Positions 8,663 through 16,646 of a stretch of DNA of 33,623 nt are shown here, one piece after another. The position numbers were made by a program, and so were the translations under genes. This DNA comes from Clostridiales bacterium. Lineage in GTDB: Bacteria > Bacillota > Clostridia > Oscillospirales > Oscillospiraceae. Numbering within the stretch: the first letter of the stretch is position 1; every line of letters starts with the position of its first letter. Where the stretch lies: NCBI GenBank assembly GCA_021203185.1, contig JAJQBR010000068.1:1-33623 (forward strand), in the 5' to 3' direction. The notes under the pieces were generated by a model. That model was not told where the DNA came from and ran no database searches. It saw only the letters and a program-made list of their open reading frames with translations.

Positions 8663-9580
8663 ATGATAGATTTTAAACGTCCGCAGCTGGCAGACAAGGC
8701 GTGGATCGACCCCATCTTCCGCGCCTCCGGCTTCCGCAGCTGCGAATACACCTTCCCCAACCTGATGGCCTGGGCGGAGGCGTTCCACGAGACGGTGGCC
8801 CTGGTGGATGGCTTTGTGGTGGTCCACGTGGGCACAGACGAGGGGGGCTACGGCTGGGCCGCCGGTTCCGGCGACCGAAAAGCCCTGCTCTGCACCCTGG
8901 CCCGGGACGCGGAGAAGCGGGGCCGCTCACTCCGGCTGCTGGGCCTGACCGAAGAACAGACCGAGGAACTGGAAACGCTGTTTCCCGGGAAATTCACCTT
9001 TACCAATTACCGAAACGCGGCGGACTACTGTTACACCGTGGACAAGCTGGCTGACCTGGCAGGGAAAAAACTCCACGCCAAGCGCAACCACATCCACCGG
9101 TTCGTGGAGAACTACCCAGACTGGCGGGTGGCGGAGATCACCCCGGAGAATCTGGACCAGTGCGTGACCCTGGCCCGGGACTGGGAACAGGCCCAGGCGG
9201 AGGCCGGACTGGACGACTGGAACGAGCAGGAAGGGGAAGCCGCTCTGCGCCTCTGCATTCGGCATTATGAAGCGCTGGATCTGGAAGGGCTAATCCTCTA
9301 CGGAGAGGACACCCCCCTGGCCTTTACCATGGGGCGGAGCATTGGCGGGGACACCTACGACGTGATCTTTGAAAAGTCCTACGCCGACATCCAGGGGGCC
9401 TACGCCATGATCAACCGGGAGTTCGCCCGGTGGATTCGCACAAATCACCCGGAGATCGTCTACCTGAACCGGGAGGACGATATGGGAGAGCCGGGCCTGC
9501 GGAAAGCCAAGCTCTCCTACCACCCGGATCTGATGGTGGAAAAACATTTGGCCTGCCTGAAACCGGGGGAGACCCTGTGA
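8663..9580 (+). CDS. DUF2156 (MprF C-terminal-like) protein
   Basis: 305 aa, starting at ATG 8663 (MIDFKRPQ; weak GAGG site). It resembles the soluble C-terminal domain of phosphatidylglycerol lysyltransferases (DUF2156, two tandem GNAT-like folds): KRNHIHRFVENYPDWRVAEI and the late AYAMINREFARWI...YLNREDDMGEPGLRKAKLSYHP are typical. No transmembrane helices are present, so it is not a full MprF; soluble members of this family are widespread in Clostridia and their acceptor is unknown. The stop overlaps the start of the next gene (GTGA), so the two are translationally coupled and probably work together. It runs toward the origin, opposite to its neighbours. Confidence 0.85.
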   Translation: MIDFKRPQLADKAWIDPIFRASGFRSCEYTFPNLMAWAEAFHETVALVDGFVVVHVGTDEGGYGWAAGSGDRKALLCTLARDAEKRGRSLRLLGLTEEQTEELETLFPGKFTFTNYRNAADYCYTVDKLADLAGKKLHAKRNHIHRFVENYPDWRVAEITPENLDQCVTLARDWEQAQAEAGLDDWNEQEGEAALRLCIRHYEALDLEGLILYGEDTPLAFTMGRSIGGDTYDVIFEKSYADIQGAYAMINREFARWIRTNHPEIVYLNREDDMGEPGLRKAKLSYHPDLMVEKHLACLKPGETL

Positions 9581-10407
9581 CCGCCCTGTGCCGCGTCTCC
9601 CACCGGGAGGAGGCGCCCCAGCTGGCCCGGCTGTGGAAGATTTGCTTTGGGGATACCGACGACTATATCGGCCACTACTTTTCCACCTACTACCGCCCGT
9701 CCCGGGCGCTGGTGCTGGAGGACAGGGGGCAGCTCCGCTCCATGCTGCTGACCTTTCCCAACGTCCTGGTGACGGGGGAGGGGAGGGAAGTCCCGGCCTG
9801 CTATATCTACGCCTTTTGCACTGCGCCGGAGGCCCGGAGCCGGGGCTATGGCCGCCGCCTGCTGGCCTGGGCGGAGGAGCAGGCCGCCCGGCAGGGCTGC
9901 CGTCTGGCCGTGATGGTCCCCGGAGAAGCAAGTCTGTTCGCCTTTTATGAGACGCTGGGCTACCGGACGGTATTTTTCCACCGGGAGCAGATTTTTACCC
10001 AAACCGGGACGGAGGATTGCACCCCGGTCCCCTGTGACGGGGCGGCTTACGCCGCCCGGCGGGAAACATTGCTGGCAGGACAGCCCCACATGGCCTATCC
10101 CCCGGAGGTGATGGACTATCAGCGCTCTTTGTGCCGCCGGACGAGGGGCGACTTTTTCCTGTTGGGAGACGGCCTCACCGCCGTGGAGACCGACGGGGAA
10201 ACCCTGTTCTGCAAGGAGCTGTTGACAACGCACCCCCAGGAGGCGGTCAACGCCCTGCTGACCCACTTCGGCAGGGAACGGGCCGTGGTGCGGACCCCGG
10301 CGGGACCGGAGGACAAGGCAAAGGGCTTTGCCGTGGCGAAATCCCTCGTCCCCGGCGGGGATGGGCAGGCGGAGCAAACCGGATACCTGGCCTTCGCTTT
10401 CGACTGA
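9577..10407 (+). CDS. GNAT-family N-acetyltransferase
   Basis: 276 aa from GTG 9577, which overlaps the upstream TGA by 4 bases and has GGGGGAG before it. The acetyl-CoA-binding core is clear: YIYAFCTAPEARSRGYGRRLL (motif A, R-x-x-G-x-G/A) and FYETLGYRTVFFHREQ. The C-terminal half (after ~150) is a less conserved extension, as in Eis-like two-part acetyltransferases. The substrate cannot be read from the sequence. Coupled to the DUF2156 gene. Confidence 0.85.
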   Translation: MTALCRVSHREEAPQLARLWKICFGDTDDYIGHYFSTYYRPSRALVLEDRGQLRSMLLTFPNVLVTGEGREVPACYIYAFCTAPEARSRGYGRRLLAWAEEQAARQGCRLAVMVPGEASLFAFYETLGYRTVFFHREQIFTQTGTEDCTPVPCDGAAYAARRETLLAGQPHMAYPPEVMDYQRSLCRRTRGDFFLLGDGLTAVETDGETLFCKELLTTHPQEAVNALLTHFGRERAVVRTPAGPEDKAKGFAVAKSLVPGGDGQAEQTGYLAFAFD

Positions 10408-10444
10408 TCCGCGCTCTATCACGAAAAATTCACAAAAGAATCGG

Positions 10445-10473
10445 TTGAAACCTGTGCGGTTTTATGGTAGAGT
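10445..10473 (+). promoter_or_regulatory. Promoter of the small P-loop protein gene
   Basis: TTGAAA (10445-10450), 17-bp spacer ending TATGG, TAGAGT (10468-10473). The transcript would begin with a leader containing a perfect 8-bp hairpin CCTTTTCC/GGAAAAGG (10493-10500/10511-10518) just before the ribosome binding site. Confidence 0.6.
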
Positions 10474-10546
10474 ATACACATAGCAAAGGCCCCCTTTTCC
10501 TAAAAAAACGGGAAAAGGAAAAAGCAATGTTAAGGAGTGATTCTCT

Positions 10547-10957
10547 ATGGTAAGAGTGATTATGGGCGGCGCAGGAGCAGGAAAGACCAAGCAGTTGATC
10601 GACCTGCTCAACGCCGCCGTCACCACAGAGCATGGCAACATCATCTGCATCGAGCCAAACCTGGACCTGACGTATAATATCCACCACGACATCCGTCTGG
10701 TGGCTGCCAACGAATACCCCATCCGGTCCTACGAGAAGTTACAGGGTTTCCTGTGCGGGCTGTACGCCGGCAACTACGACATCACCCACATTTTCGTGGA
10801 CAACCTGTGCAAGATCGCAGGCAACAAAGATCCCGCCGCAGTGGAGCAGTTCCTGAACTGGCTGGACACCTTCGGCGACCAGAACAGCATCAAGTTCACC
10901 ATCACCATGTCCTTCACCCCGGATCTGGCCACCGAAGGCATCAAGAAGTATTGCTAA
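10547..10957 (+). CDS. Small P-loop NTPase-like protein of unknown function
   Basis: 136 aa, start ATG 10547 after AAGGAG. Walker A is GGAGAGKTK at residues 7-15; a possible Walker B is ITHIFVDNL near 79-87. The protein is much shorter than most P-loop enzymes and has no other motif I can assign. It is preceded by its own promoter and a hairpin leader and followed by a strong terminator, so it is a single-gene unit between two conserved blocks. It might be described in databases as a PilT-like or nucleotide-kinase-like protein on the basis of the P-loop alone; that would be weak. Function unknown. Confidence 0.8.
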   Translation: MVRVIMGGAGAGKTKQLIDLLNAAVTTEHGNIICIEPNLDLTYNIHHDIRLVAANEYPIRSYEKLQGFLCGLYAGNYDITHIFVDNLCKIAGNKDPAAVEQFLNWLDTFGDQNSIKFTITMSFTPDLATEGIKKYC

Positions 10958-10974
10958 ACATCCAAAATTGCTGC

Positions 10975-11008
10975 AAAAAGGCTCTCCATACCGTGTGGAG
11001 AGCCTTTT
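10975..11008. terminator. Bidirectional terminator
   Basis: Perfect 8-bp GC stem GGCTCTCC/GGAGAGCC (10980-10987/10997-11004) flanked by AAAA and TTTT that extend the pairing. It lies between the converging P-loop gene (plus) and ricT (minus) and can serve both. Confidence 0.9.
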
Positions 11009-11027
11009 ATTGTGCATTTCAAGAGGA

Positions 11028-12107
11028 TTAACTGGTCCCGCTGCTCTCCCCGCTGCGGCGGTGATGAGGCCGGTGGCGGCGGCGAGAGGTTCCGCCGGAG
11101 GACCGTTTTTCCTCGTCGCCCTGCTTCGCGGGGGCGGGGCGGCTGTTCTTCCGGGGCTGGGATGTTTTCTTCTTCCGGGGCGGCTCCGCCTGCGGCTTCT
11201 GCTCCTGGGGTTCGGCGGATTCCTTCTGGAATCGGGGCTGGAGGGAAGGCTTTTCAGCCTTTTCCGGCTTTTCGTACCCCGCCGGGCGCTTGCCCTTGCC
11301 GCTGCGGATAATCTCAAGCTCGTTGTTTTTGTAGATGTGTACCTCGTCCGGATCCCTGTCCAGCACCACCTGGCACTGCTCCCGCAGCAGATTGACCTGG
11401 TTGATAACGCCCACGCCGTCCGGGGTCTTGACCAGCGACTCCAGCTTGGGGGCGTGTTTCAGCAGATCCTCGTAGGCGTCCTGCTCGTATTTCAGGCAGC
11501 ACATCAGCCGCCCGCAGGAGCCGGAAATTTTTGTGGGGCTGAGGGAGATGCTCTGGGTCTTGGCCATTTTGATGGACACCGGCTGGAAGTCCTCCAAGAA
11601 CTGCGTACAGCAGAAGGGCCGTCCGCAGACCCCCAGACCACCCATCATCCGGGCCTCGTCCCGGACGCCGATCTGCCGCAGCTCAATGCGGGTGCGGAAC
11701 ACCGACGCCAGGTCTTTTACCAGACTGCGGAAGTCCACCCGCCCGTCGGCGGTGAAGTAAAACAGGATTTTGCTGCCGTCGAAGCTGTACTTCACGTCCA
11801 CCAGCTTCATCTCCAGGCCGTGTTCCAAAATCTTCTTCTGGCAGATTTTATAGGCATTTTTCTCCCGCTCCTTGTTGCGTTCCACCTGAAGGAAGTCCTC
11901 TTTGGTGGCCACTCGGAGCATAGGCCGCAGGGTGGAGACCAGTTCCATTTCGTCCACCATAAAGTTGGACTGGACGCACTCGGCAAACTCCACGCCTTTG
12001 GATGTTTCGATGATAACGTGTTCCCCTACGTCCACGTGGACGCCGTTGGGGTTAAAATAGTATTGTTTTCCGCCGGATTTGAACCGGATGCCGATCACTT
12101 CGGTCAT
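11028..12107 (-). CDS. ricT: PSP1-domain protein RicT (YaaT)
   Basis: 359 aa. RicT is part of the RicA-RicF-RicT (Y-) complex that carries Fe-S clusters and, in Bacillus, supports RNase Y-dependent mRNA processing, biofilm formation and sporulation. The PSP1 domain is clear, with two Cys clusters GVCGRPFCC (about 159-165) and GSCGRLMCC (about 197-203) that supply the cluster ligands. After about residue 285 comes a basic, Pro/Glu/Lys-rich disordered tail longer than in Bacillus. ATG 12107 follows GGAGG. Downstream of holB as in Bacillus, but with a GNAT gene inserted between them. Confidence 0.95.
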   Translation of the reverse strand: MTEVIGIRFKSGGKQYYFNPNGVHVDVGEHVIIETSKGVEFAECVQSNFMVDEMELVSTLRPMLRVATKEDFLQVERNKEREKNAYKICQKKILEHGLEMKLVDVKYSFDGSKILFYFTADGRVDFRSLVKDLASVFRTRIELRQIGVRDEARMMGGLGVCGRPFCCTQFLEDFQPVSIKMAKTQSISLSPTKISGSCGRLMCCLKYEQDAYEDLLKHAPKLESLVKTPDGVGVINQVNLLREQCQVVLDRDPDEVHIYKNNELEIIRSGKGKRPAGYEKPEKAEKPSLQPRFQKESAEPQEQKPQAEPPRKKKTSQPRKNSRPAPAKQGDEEKRSSGGTSRRRHRPHHRRSGESSGTS

Positions 12108-12146
12108 GTTGTTCCTCCATGCGCCGGGCTGCGGCGCGGTATATCG

Positions 12147-12635
12147 TCATTTCAGTAATTTTTCGTAGCAGAACCAGTCCAGCCCGTACATATGGGCCGT
12201 CCCCGTCCGGCGATACGACGCCCGCTCGTAAAGGGCGATAGCCGATGGATTGGTCTGAGCCGCCAGCAAGCGGATACCGTCCACCCCCTGCCGGGCGGCG
12301 TCCTGCTCCACCTGAACCAGCAGATGGCCCGCCAGCCCCCGATGCTGGCAGTCTTTCCGAACGGCCATGCGCATCAACCCCATGGGGTTCGCCGCTCTGC
12401 TGTCCCAGCCTTCCGCCTCGTCCAGCTCCGGGTCGGGGCCAAGGGCGCAGGCGGCAACGATTTCTCCCTCGTCTGTCCGCAGCAGGTACAAGTTGCCCTG
12501 AGCAATGTCCTGCCGAACGTCGTCCTCGCCGGGGTAAAATTCGTTCCAGGCACACCCTTCGGTCCCAATCAGGGAGCGATACAACGCCAGCACCGCAGTC
12601 AAATCGTTAAAACTGGCTTTTTCCGCACTTTGCAT
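12147..12635 (-). CDS. GNAT-family N-acetyltransferase
   Basis: 162 aa from ATG 12635 (MQSAEKASFNDL), chosen because GAGGGG lies 7 bases upstream; an in-frame ATG at 12650 lacks a site. The acetyl-CoA-binding motif LMRMAVRKDCQHRGLAGHLL and the ALYERASYRRTG end are typical of GNAT enzymes. The ribosome binding site overlaps the holB stop, so it is translated from the darA-holB-ricT mRNA. The substrate is unknown. In Bacillus this place between holB and ricT is empty. Confidence 0.88.
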   Translation of the reverse strand: MQSAEKASFNDLTAVLALYRSLIGTEGCAWNEFYPGEDDVRQDIAQGNLYLLRTDEGEIVAACALGPDPELDEAEGWDSRAANPMGLMRMAVRKDCQHRGLAGHLLVQVEQDAARQGVDGIRLLAAQTNPSAIALYERASYRRTGTAHMYGLDWFCYEKLLK

Positions 12636-12646
12636 GGTCTTTCCCC

Positions 12647-13639
12647 TCATGCCAGCAACTGACACTCCTCATAGAGCCGCACCGCCAGCCACCCGGCGCT
12701 GTGGGCGTGGGCGTAAAACCGGCACTGCTCCAGCGCCTGCTCGGTCAGCTGGCGGAACTCAATCAGCTGCCGAACGGTGAAGGTTTGGGCCAGCCGCTCC
12801 GCCCATTGGGTTTCTTCCACCTGACCGCCTGCGGCGGCCACGGCTCCATCCCGGAACCGCTGGCCCAGGGCGGTGTAGAGGGCCACGAACCCGTCCCGGC
12901 TGAGCTTTTCCCGCTGGGTGTCCGCCGCGCAGGTCATCAACTCCCACTCGCTGCGCTCCAGCAGCGCGTTCAGCCAGGTTTCCGTCCGGGCAGCTGTGCC
13001 ATCGTTGGGCTGCGCCTCCTCCAGGAAGGAAACCGCTTGCCCCAGCAGCCCCTGGCTGCTCTCTGCGGCGCGGGCAATTTTTTCTCGGTCCCGCTCCGGG
13101 AACCGCCGGGTCAGGTAGCTCTCCGCCTCAGCCGGAGAGACCGGGGCAGTGTGGTACTGGGCGCAGCGGCTGCGCACCGTGTCCAGCAGGGCGGCGCTGT
13201 TTTCCGTCACCAACAGGAAAGCCGCGTAGGGCGGCCCCTCTTCCAGCAGCTTGAGCATGGCGTTCTGGGCCGGGAGGTTGATGGGCTGGTCGATGAGATA
13301 GACCTTTCGCCGGGCTTGGTTGGGGCGGATCTGTGCGTCTGACCGGATGGCCCGGACGGTGTTCACCTTCACGTCCTTGCCCAGCTCCTCCGCCGGGACA
13401 AACCGCTCCAGCCCCATCACGTCGGGGTGGATGCCCTCCGCGACCCGTCGACAGTGGGGACACTCCCCGCAGGGGTACGGCGACCGCCCCTCGCACACCA
13501 GCGCCTGGGCCAGCAGCCGGGCCAGCGTGTGCCGCCCGGAGCCAACCGGCCCACTAATAATGACTGCGTGGGGGGGACGCTCCACCCCCGCCAGGGCGCG
13601 TTTCAGCGGCTGGTTGCCGACCAACTGACGCAGTTCCAT
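12647..13639 (-). CDS. holB: DNA polymerase III delta' subunit
   Basis: 330 aa. Clamp-loader subunit that helps open and load the DnaN ring. Visible: the N-terminal AAA+ fold with a degenerate P-loop GPVGSGRHT (30-38; Lys replaced by Arg, so ATP hydrolysis is unlikely, as in E. coli delta'), a zinc module with Cys49, Cys57, Cys60 and Cys63, the KVYLIDQPINLPAQNAMLKLLEEGP segment and the sensor-1-like LLVTENSAALLDTVRSRC. Start ATG 13639 overlaps the darA stop (ATGA), so the pair is translationally coupled. The longer open frame upstream lies over darA and is not coding. Confidence 0.93.
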   Translation of the reverse strand: MELRQLVGNQPLKRALAGVERPPHAVIISGPVGSGRHTLARLLAQALVCEGRSPYPCGECPHCRRVAEGIHPDVMGLERFVPAEELGKDVKVNTVRAIRSDAQIRPNQARRKVYLIDQPINLPAQNAMLKLLEEGPPYAAFLLVTENSAALLDTVRSRCAQYHTAPVSPAEAESYLTRRFPERDREKIARAAESSQGLLGQAVSFLEEAQPNDGTAARTETWLNALLERSEWELMTCAADTQREKLSRDGFVALYTALGQRFRDGAVAAAGGQVEETQWAERLAQTFTVRQLIEFRQLTEQALEQCRFYAHAHSAGWLAVRLYEECQLLA

Positions 13640-13962
13640 CAGACCCGCTCGAACTGTTCCACGTCCACCACAAAGATGGTGGCACCGCCCACTGTGATTT
13701 GCTCCCGGTCGTCCGCCGGGTAGCCGTAGTGTTCCCGGGGCATTTGAGGCATCTGCCGCTCCCTGCGGCGGACGCTTTGAACGATGCGCTGCTTCACGTC
13801 CTCCACCCGCTCCTCGTCTACGCCGATGAGGAACGTGGTGTTGCGGGAGACCAGATAACTGCCCCGTGAGGACATCTGCGTGGAGGCATAGCCACCCTGG
13901 TTCAGAGCCTGGACCACTGGTGTAACGTCCTCCTGATTGACAATGGCAATGACCAGCTTCAT
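13639..13962 (-). CDS. darA: Cyclic-di-AMP receptor (DarA/PstA, YaaQ family)
   Basis: 107 aa, the usual size. A PII-like trimeric protein that binds c-di-AMP; its downstream target is not established. MKLVIAIVNQEDVTPVVQAL, the SSRGSYLVSRNTTFLIGVDEERV core and the C-terminal GGATIFVVDVEQFERV are characteristic. ATG 13962 follows AAAGGAGG. It heads the darA-holB-GNAT-ricT unit. The Bacillus order yaaO-tmk-darA-yaaR-holB-ricT is kept here without tmk and yaaR. Confidence 0.95.
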   Translation of the reverse strand: MKLVIAIVNQEDVTPVVQALNQGGYASTQMSSRGSYLVSRNTTFLIGVDEERVEDVKQRIVQSVRRRERQMPQMPREHYGYPADDREQITVGGATIFVVDVEQFERV

Positions 13963-14005
13963 ACAAACCGCCCTCCTTTGGCTTCTGTTTTGCAGATCAC
14001 TTTGC

Positions 14006-15331
14006 TCATCTGCTTTTCACAATCACAACCTTCTTTTCATTATACCCTATTTCCCGCAAATAGGAAAGTCCTTTTTTCTCAATTTCCTCTCCTGGGGCCA
14101 CCACCGGCACACCGGGGGGATAGGGGGCCAGTTCTTCCCCGGCTGCTGACCCGGCGGATTGTTCCAGGGGAACGGTCTGTTTGGGGGTAAACAGGGCCTC
14201 TCTGGGGGTAAGAAGCTGTCTGCCCGGCAGGGGAGGGGGCGGTAACACTCCTGCCGGACGCTGTTTCCCCCGAAGGCCCAGCCGGTCCAGCCCCCGGCGC
14301 AGCCGGGCGAGTTCCTCCGGCCCGTCGCAGTCGGTCAAAATCAGCACCACATGGGCGGCATCCGCCATTTCCGGGTAAATGCCCAGCTCCTGCAGCTCCC
14401 GCTCTGCCCGAAACCCATCCTCCACACAGAGGACCAGCCGGGCCGGATCCAGCGGCGCATCCTCGGTTGTCAGGGCGGGGTAGTCCCGGCGGAGATGTTC
14501 CACGGCGGCGCAGATCTCCTGATAGCGGGCCTGTCCCTGGCCTCCGCAATAATACTCCCGCGCCCAGTCCAGCGCCGCCATCATGGGGTAGGAGGGGGAG
14601 GAGGTGGCAAACGTGCGGCTGGCCCGGCGCAAACCGTCCAGCGTCTCCGGGGCGTTGGCGAACAACAGCGCCGACTGACCCGGTGCGCGGAGGGTCTTGT
14701 GGGCGGACGTGACCACATAATCCGCCCCCCGATAGGGGTTCTCCCCCACCAGGAACAAGTGAGCGCCGTGGGCGCCGTCCACCAGAAGTTTTGCACCGTG
14801 GGCGTGACAGATGTGGGAAAGGGCCGTAATATCCGACAACACACCGTAATATGTCGGTGATGTAATACAAACTGTTTTAATATTTGGGCGCGCTTCCAGC
14901 ACAGCTTTCACACAATCCGGCTCCACCGGCCCCACCACACCGGCCTCGGCCAGCCAGGGCCGCGTCAGCCACACCGGGCGCAGGTCCAGCAGCGCCATAC
15001 CTGTGTGAACGCTGCGGTGACTGACCCGGTCTGCCAGAATTTCCTCCCTCGGCCCGGCGGCCCGGAGCAGCATGGTGTGAACCCCCTGGGTGGAGCCGCC
15101 CGTCAGGAACAGGCAGCAGTCCGCTCCCCATACCTCCGCCCAAAGCTGCTCCGCCGCCTCGATGGGGCCGCCGGGGGCATAGAGATTGCCCGTTGGGGGC
15201 AGTTCGGTGAAGTCGATGCCCGCGTAGTCCGCCAGGGCGGGGAGGGATTGCCCCTTATGGCCGGGCATAGCCATACGCAGAGGGTGCGCGGCATGAAACT
15301 CTTGCAGCGCAGTATAAAGGGGCGTGGACAT
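14006..15331 (-). CDS. Orn/Lys/Arg decarboxylase-family PLP enzyme (YaaO-like)
   Basis: 441 aa from ATG 15331 (MSTPLYTALQEFHAAHPLRM); AAAGGAG lies 5-6 bases upstream. Group III decarboxylase of the short YaaO/SpeA type. Visible: AMPGHKG near residue 21, the TGNLYAPGGPI turn, the GSTQGVHTML cofactor pocket, DGAHGAHL and the PLP-binding lysine in TSAHKTL. The likely product is a polyamine or cadaverine, but the substrate cannot be fixed. It sits upstream of darA as yaaO does in Bacillus. A terminator-like hairpin lies directly before its ribosome site. Confidence 0.88.
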   Translation of the reverse strand: MSTPLYTALQEFHAAHPLRMAMPGHKGQSLPALADYAGIDFTELPPTGNLYAPGGPIEAAEQLWAEVWGADCCLFLTGGSTQGVHTMLLRAAGPREEILADRVSHRSVHTGMALLDLRPVWLTRPWLAEAGVVGPVEPDCVKAVLEARPNIKTVCITSPTYYGVLSDITALSHICHAHGAKLLVDGAHGAHLFLVGENPYRGADYVVTSAHKTLRAPGQSALLFANAPETLDGLRRASRTFATSSPSYPMMAALDWAREYYCGGQGQARYQEICAAVEHLRRDYPALTTEDAPLDPARLVLCVEDGFRAERELQELGIYPEMADAAHVVLILTDCDGPEELARLRRGLDRLGLRGKQRPAGVLPPPPLPGRQLLTPREALFTPKQTVPLEQSAGSAAGEELAPYPPGVPVVAPGEEIEKKGLSYLREIGYNEKKVVIVKSR

Positions 15332-15344
15332 AGCGGCTCCTTTC

Positions 15345-15391
15345 AAAAAGCGGCCGGGACTGCGTCAAAAACGGTTTGACACAGCCCCGGC
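15345..15391 (-). terminator. Terminator or attenuator hairpin directly before the yaaO-like gene
   Basis: Long imperfect stem on both arms of 15353-15391: CCGGG, CTG and GTCAAA pair with TTTGAC, CAG and CCCGG, with two single mismatches and a 5-base loop. On the minus strand it is followed after 3-4 bases by TTTTT (15349-15345), which abuts the AAAGGAG of the next gene. It can end the rpmH-jag transcript and blocks readthrough into the decarboxylase. Confidence 0.6.
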
Positions 15392-15413
15392 GGGAAAAGC
15401 GTAGTTTTGAATA

Positions 15414-15696
15414 ACTGGTTGTCCCTTTTACTCAACCTTATGAGCATTTTGGCTCTTAGCTCTTAGCTTTTAGCCATTAGCTTTGTGGTTCTCGGCATTA
15501 CGTGCTGCGCTTACCGTTTGTATGACTTTACAAACGGGTGGTTTCGCTCTCAGCTTCCTTTTTAGCTGTTCGCTTTAGACTGGTGATACCTGACTACAGG
15601 GAGAAGCGCAGCTTCGGAAGTGCCGCTTGACGGCGACAGCTAACAACTAATAGCTAATAGCTTATCACAACGCGGCTGATTCAAAGAGATAGTCAG
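15414..15696 (+). repeat. Palindromic intergenic repeat, copy B (behind jag)
   Basis: 283 bp filling most of the jag to yaaO-like gap. Left end ACTGGTTGTCCCTTTTACTC; the reverse complement of the right end reads CTGACTATCTCTTTGAATCA, an imperfect terminal inverted repeat. Close match along its length to copy C at 20971-21213, including TTAGCTTTTAGCCATTAGC, GGCATTACGTGCTGCGCTTA and CCTTTTTAGCTGTT. B has a ~40-bp GC-rich insertion (about 15599-15640). A central hairpin CCGTTTGT/ACAAACGG lies at 15514-15521/15530-15537. Flanking TTGAATA (15407-15413) and TTGAGTA (15698-15704) may be a decayed target duplication. No open frame of note. Confidence 0.85.
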
Positions 15697-15704
15697 ATTG
15701 AGTA

Positions 15705-16583
15705 TTACTTGCTCCGGCGGTAGGCCACCACAATGCGGCGGTTCGGCTCGGTGCCGGTGGAATAGGTGCTGATGTTGGGGTCGTAGTCCTGGAGGGCGGC
15801 GTGGATCACGTGGCGCTCGTAGGCGTTCATCGGCTCCAGCATCATGTTCCGGCGGTACTTGATGGCCTTCCCCGCAGTTTTGCGGGCCAGCCGCTGGAGG
15901 GATTCTTCCCGCTTGGCCCGGTAGTTCTCCGCGTCGATGTGGATGCGCACCCGGCGGGACTGGTTGTTGTTGACGGCGTAGTTGGTCAGCTGCTGGATGG
16001 CGTCCAGCGTCTCCCCCCGGCGGCCAATCAGCGCGCCCAGGTTCTCACCTACCAGCTCCACCTGATAGATGTTGTCCTCGGTCACGGTGACGACGGGCTT
16101 GGCATCGCTGTCCAGCCGCTCCATCAGGCCGGTCAGAAACTCCACAATGCGCTCGGTGCGGTCCTCCACGGGGCCTTCTTCCACGGGCGCGGCGGCCTTC
16201 GGCTCCTCTGCCACAGGCGCGGCCTTCTCCGGAGCGGGCTTTTTCTTCTTGGGGCGGGACTTTTTGGCGGGACGGGGAGCGTCCGCCTTCTTTTCCGGTT
16301 TTTTCTCCGGCTGGGGCTTTGGCTCTGCCGACTCTGCCACAGGGGCGGCCTCCACGGGGACGGCGGGGGCCGGTTCCTCCGCCACGGGAGCGGGGGCCGG
16401 TTCCTCCGGCGCCTCATAGGTGACTTTGACACGGGCGGGCTTACTGCCAATGCCCAGGAAACCGGTCTTAGCCCGGTCAAGGACCTGCACGGAGACGCTG
16501 TCCCGGTCCAGGTTCAACTGTTTCAAAGCGGCGGCAATGGCGTCGTTTTCCGTCTTGCCGGTGGTTTCGATAGACTTTAACAT
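15705..16583 (-). CDS. khpB: RNA-binding protein KhpB (Jag/SpoIIIJ-associated)
   Basis: 292 aa. Jag/KhpB is an RNA-binding partner of KhpA in other Firmicutes, tied to cell division and envelope control. Domains: Jag_N at 1-52 (KTENDAIAAALKQLNL, GFLGIGSKPARV), a long Pro/Ala/Lys/Glu linker (about 53-140) of low complexity, a type II KH domain (GENLGALIGRRGETLDAIQQL, with the GxxG loop as GRRG) and an R3H domain at the C-terminus (RAKREESLQRLARKTA...MNAYERHVIHAAL). Last gene of rpmH-rnpA-yidD-yidC-jag. The stop is about 9 bases from repeat copy B. Confidence 0.95.
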   Translation of the reverse strand: MLKSIETTGKTENDAIAAALKQLNLDRDSVSVQVLDRAKTGFLGIGSKPARVKVTYEAPEEPAPAPVAEEPAPAVPVEAAPVAESAEPKPQPEKKPEKKADAPRPAKKSRPKKKKPAPEKAAPVAEEPKAAAPVEEGPVEDRTERIVEFLTGLMERLDSDAKPVVTVTEDNIYQVELVGENLGALIGRRGETLDAIQQLTNYAVNNNQSRRVRIHIDAENYRAKREESLQRLARKTAGKAIKYRRNMMLEPMNAYERHVIHAALQDYDPNISTYSTGTEPNRRIVVAYRRSK

Positions 16584-16646
16584 GGGAATCCTTCATTCCT
16601 TTCTATATAACTCTATGCAGCGCAATGCAAATTTCCGGCAGACGGG

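Noticed and set aside
13640-13966. Longer N-terminus for holB
   Set aside because: It is out of frame with, and fully overlaps, darA, which is a clear gene; ATG 13639 fits the HolB family start.
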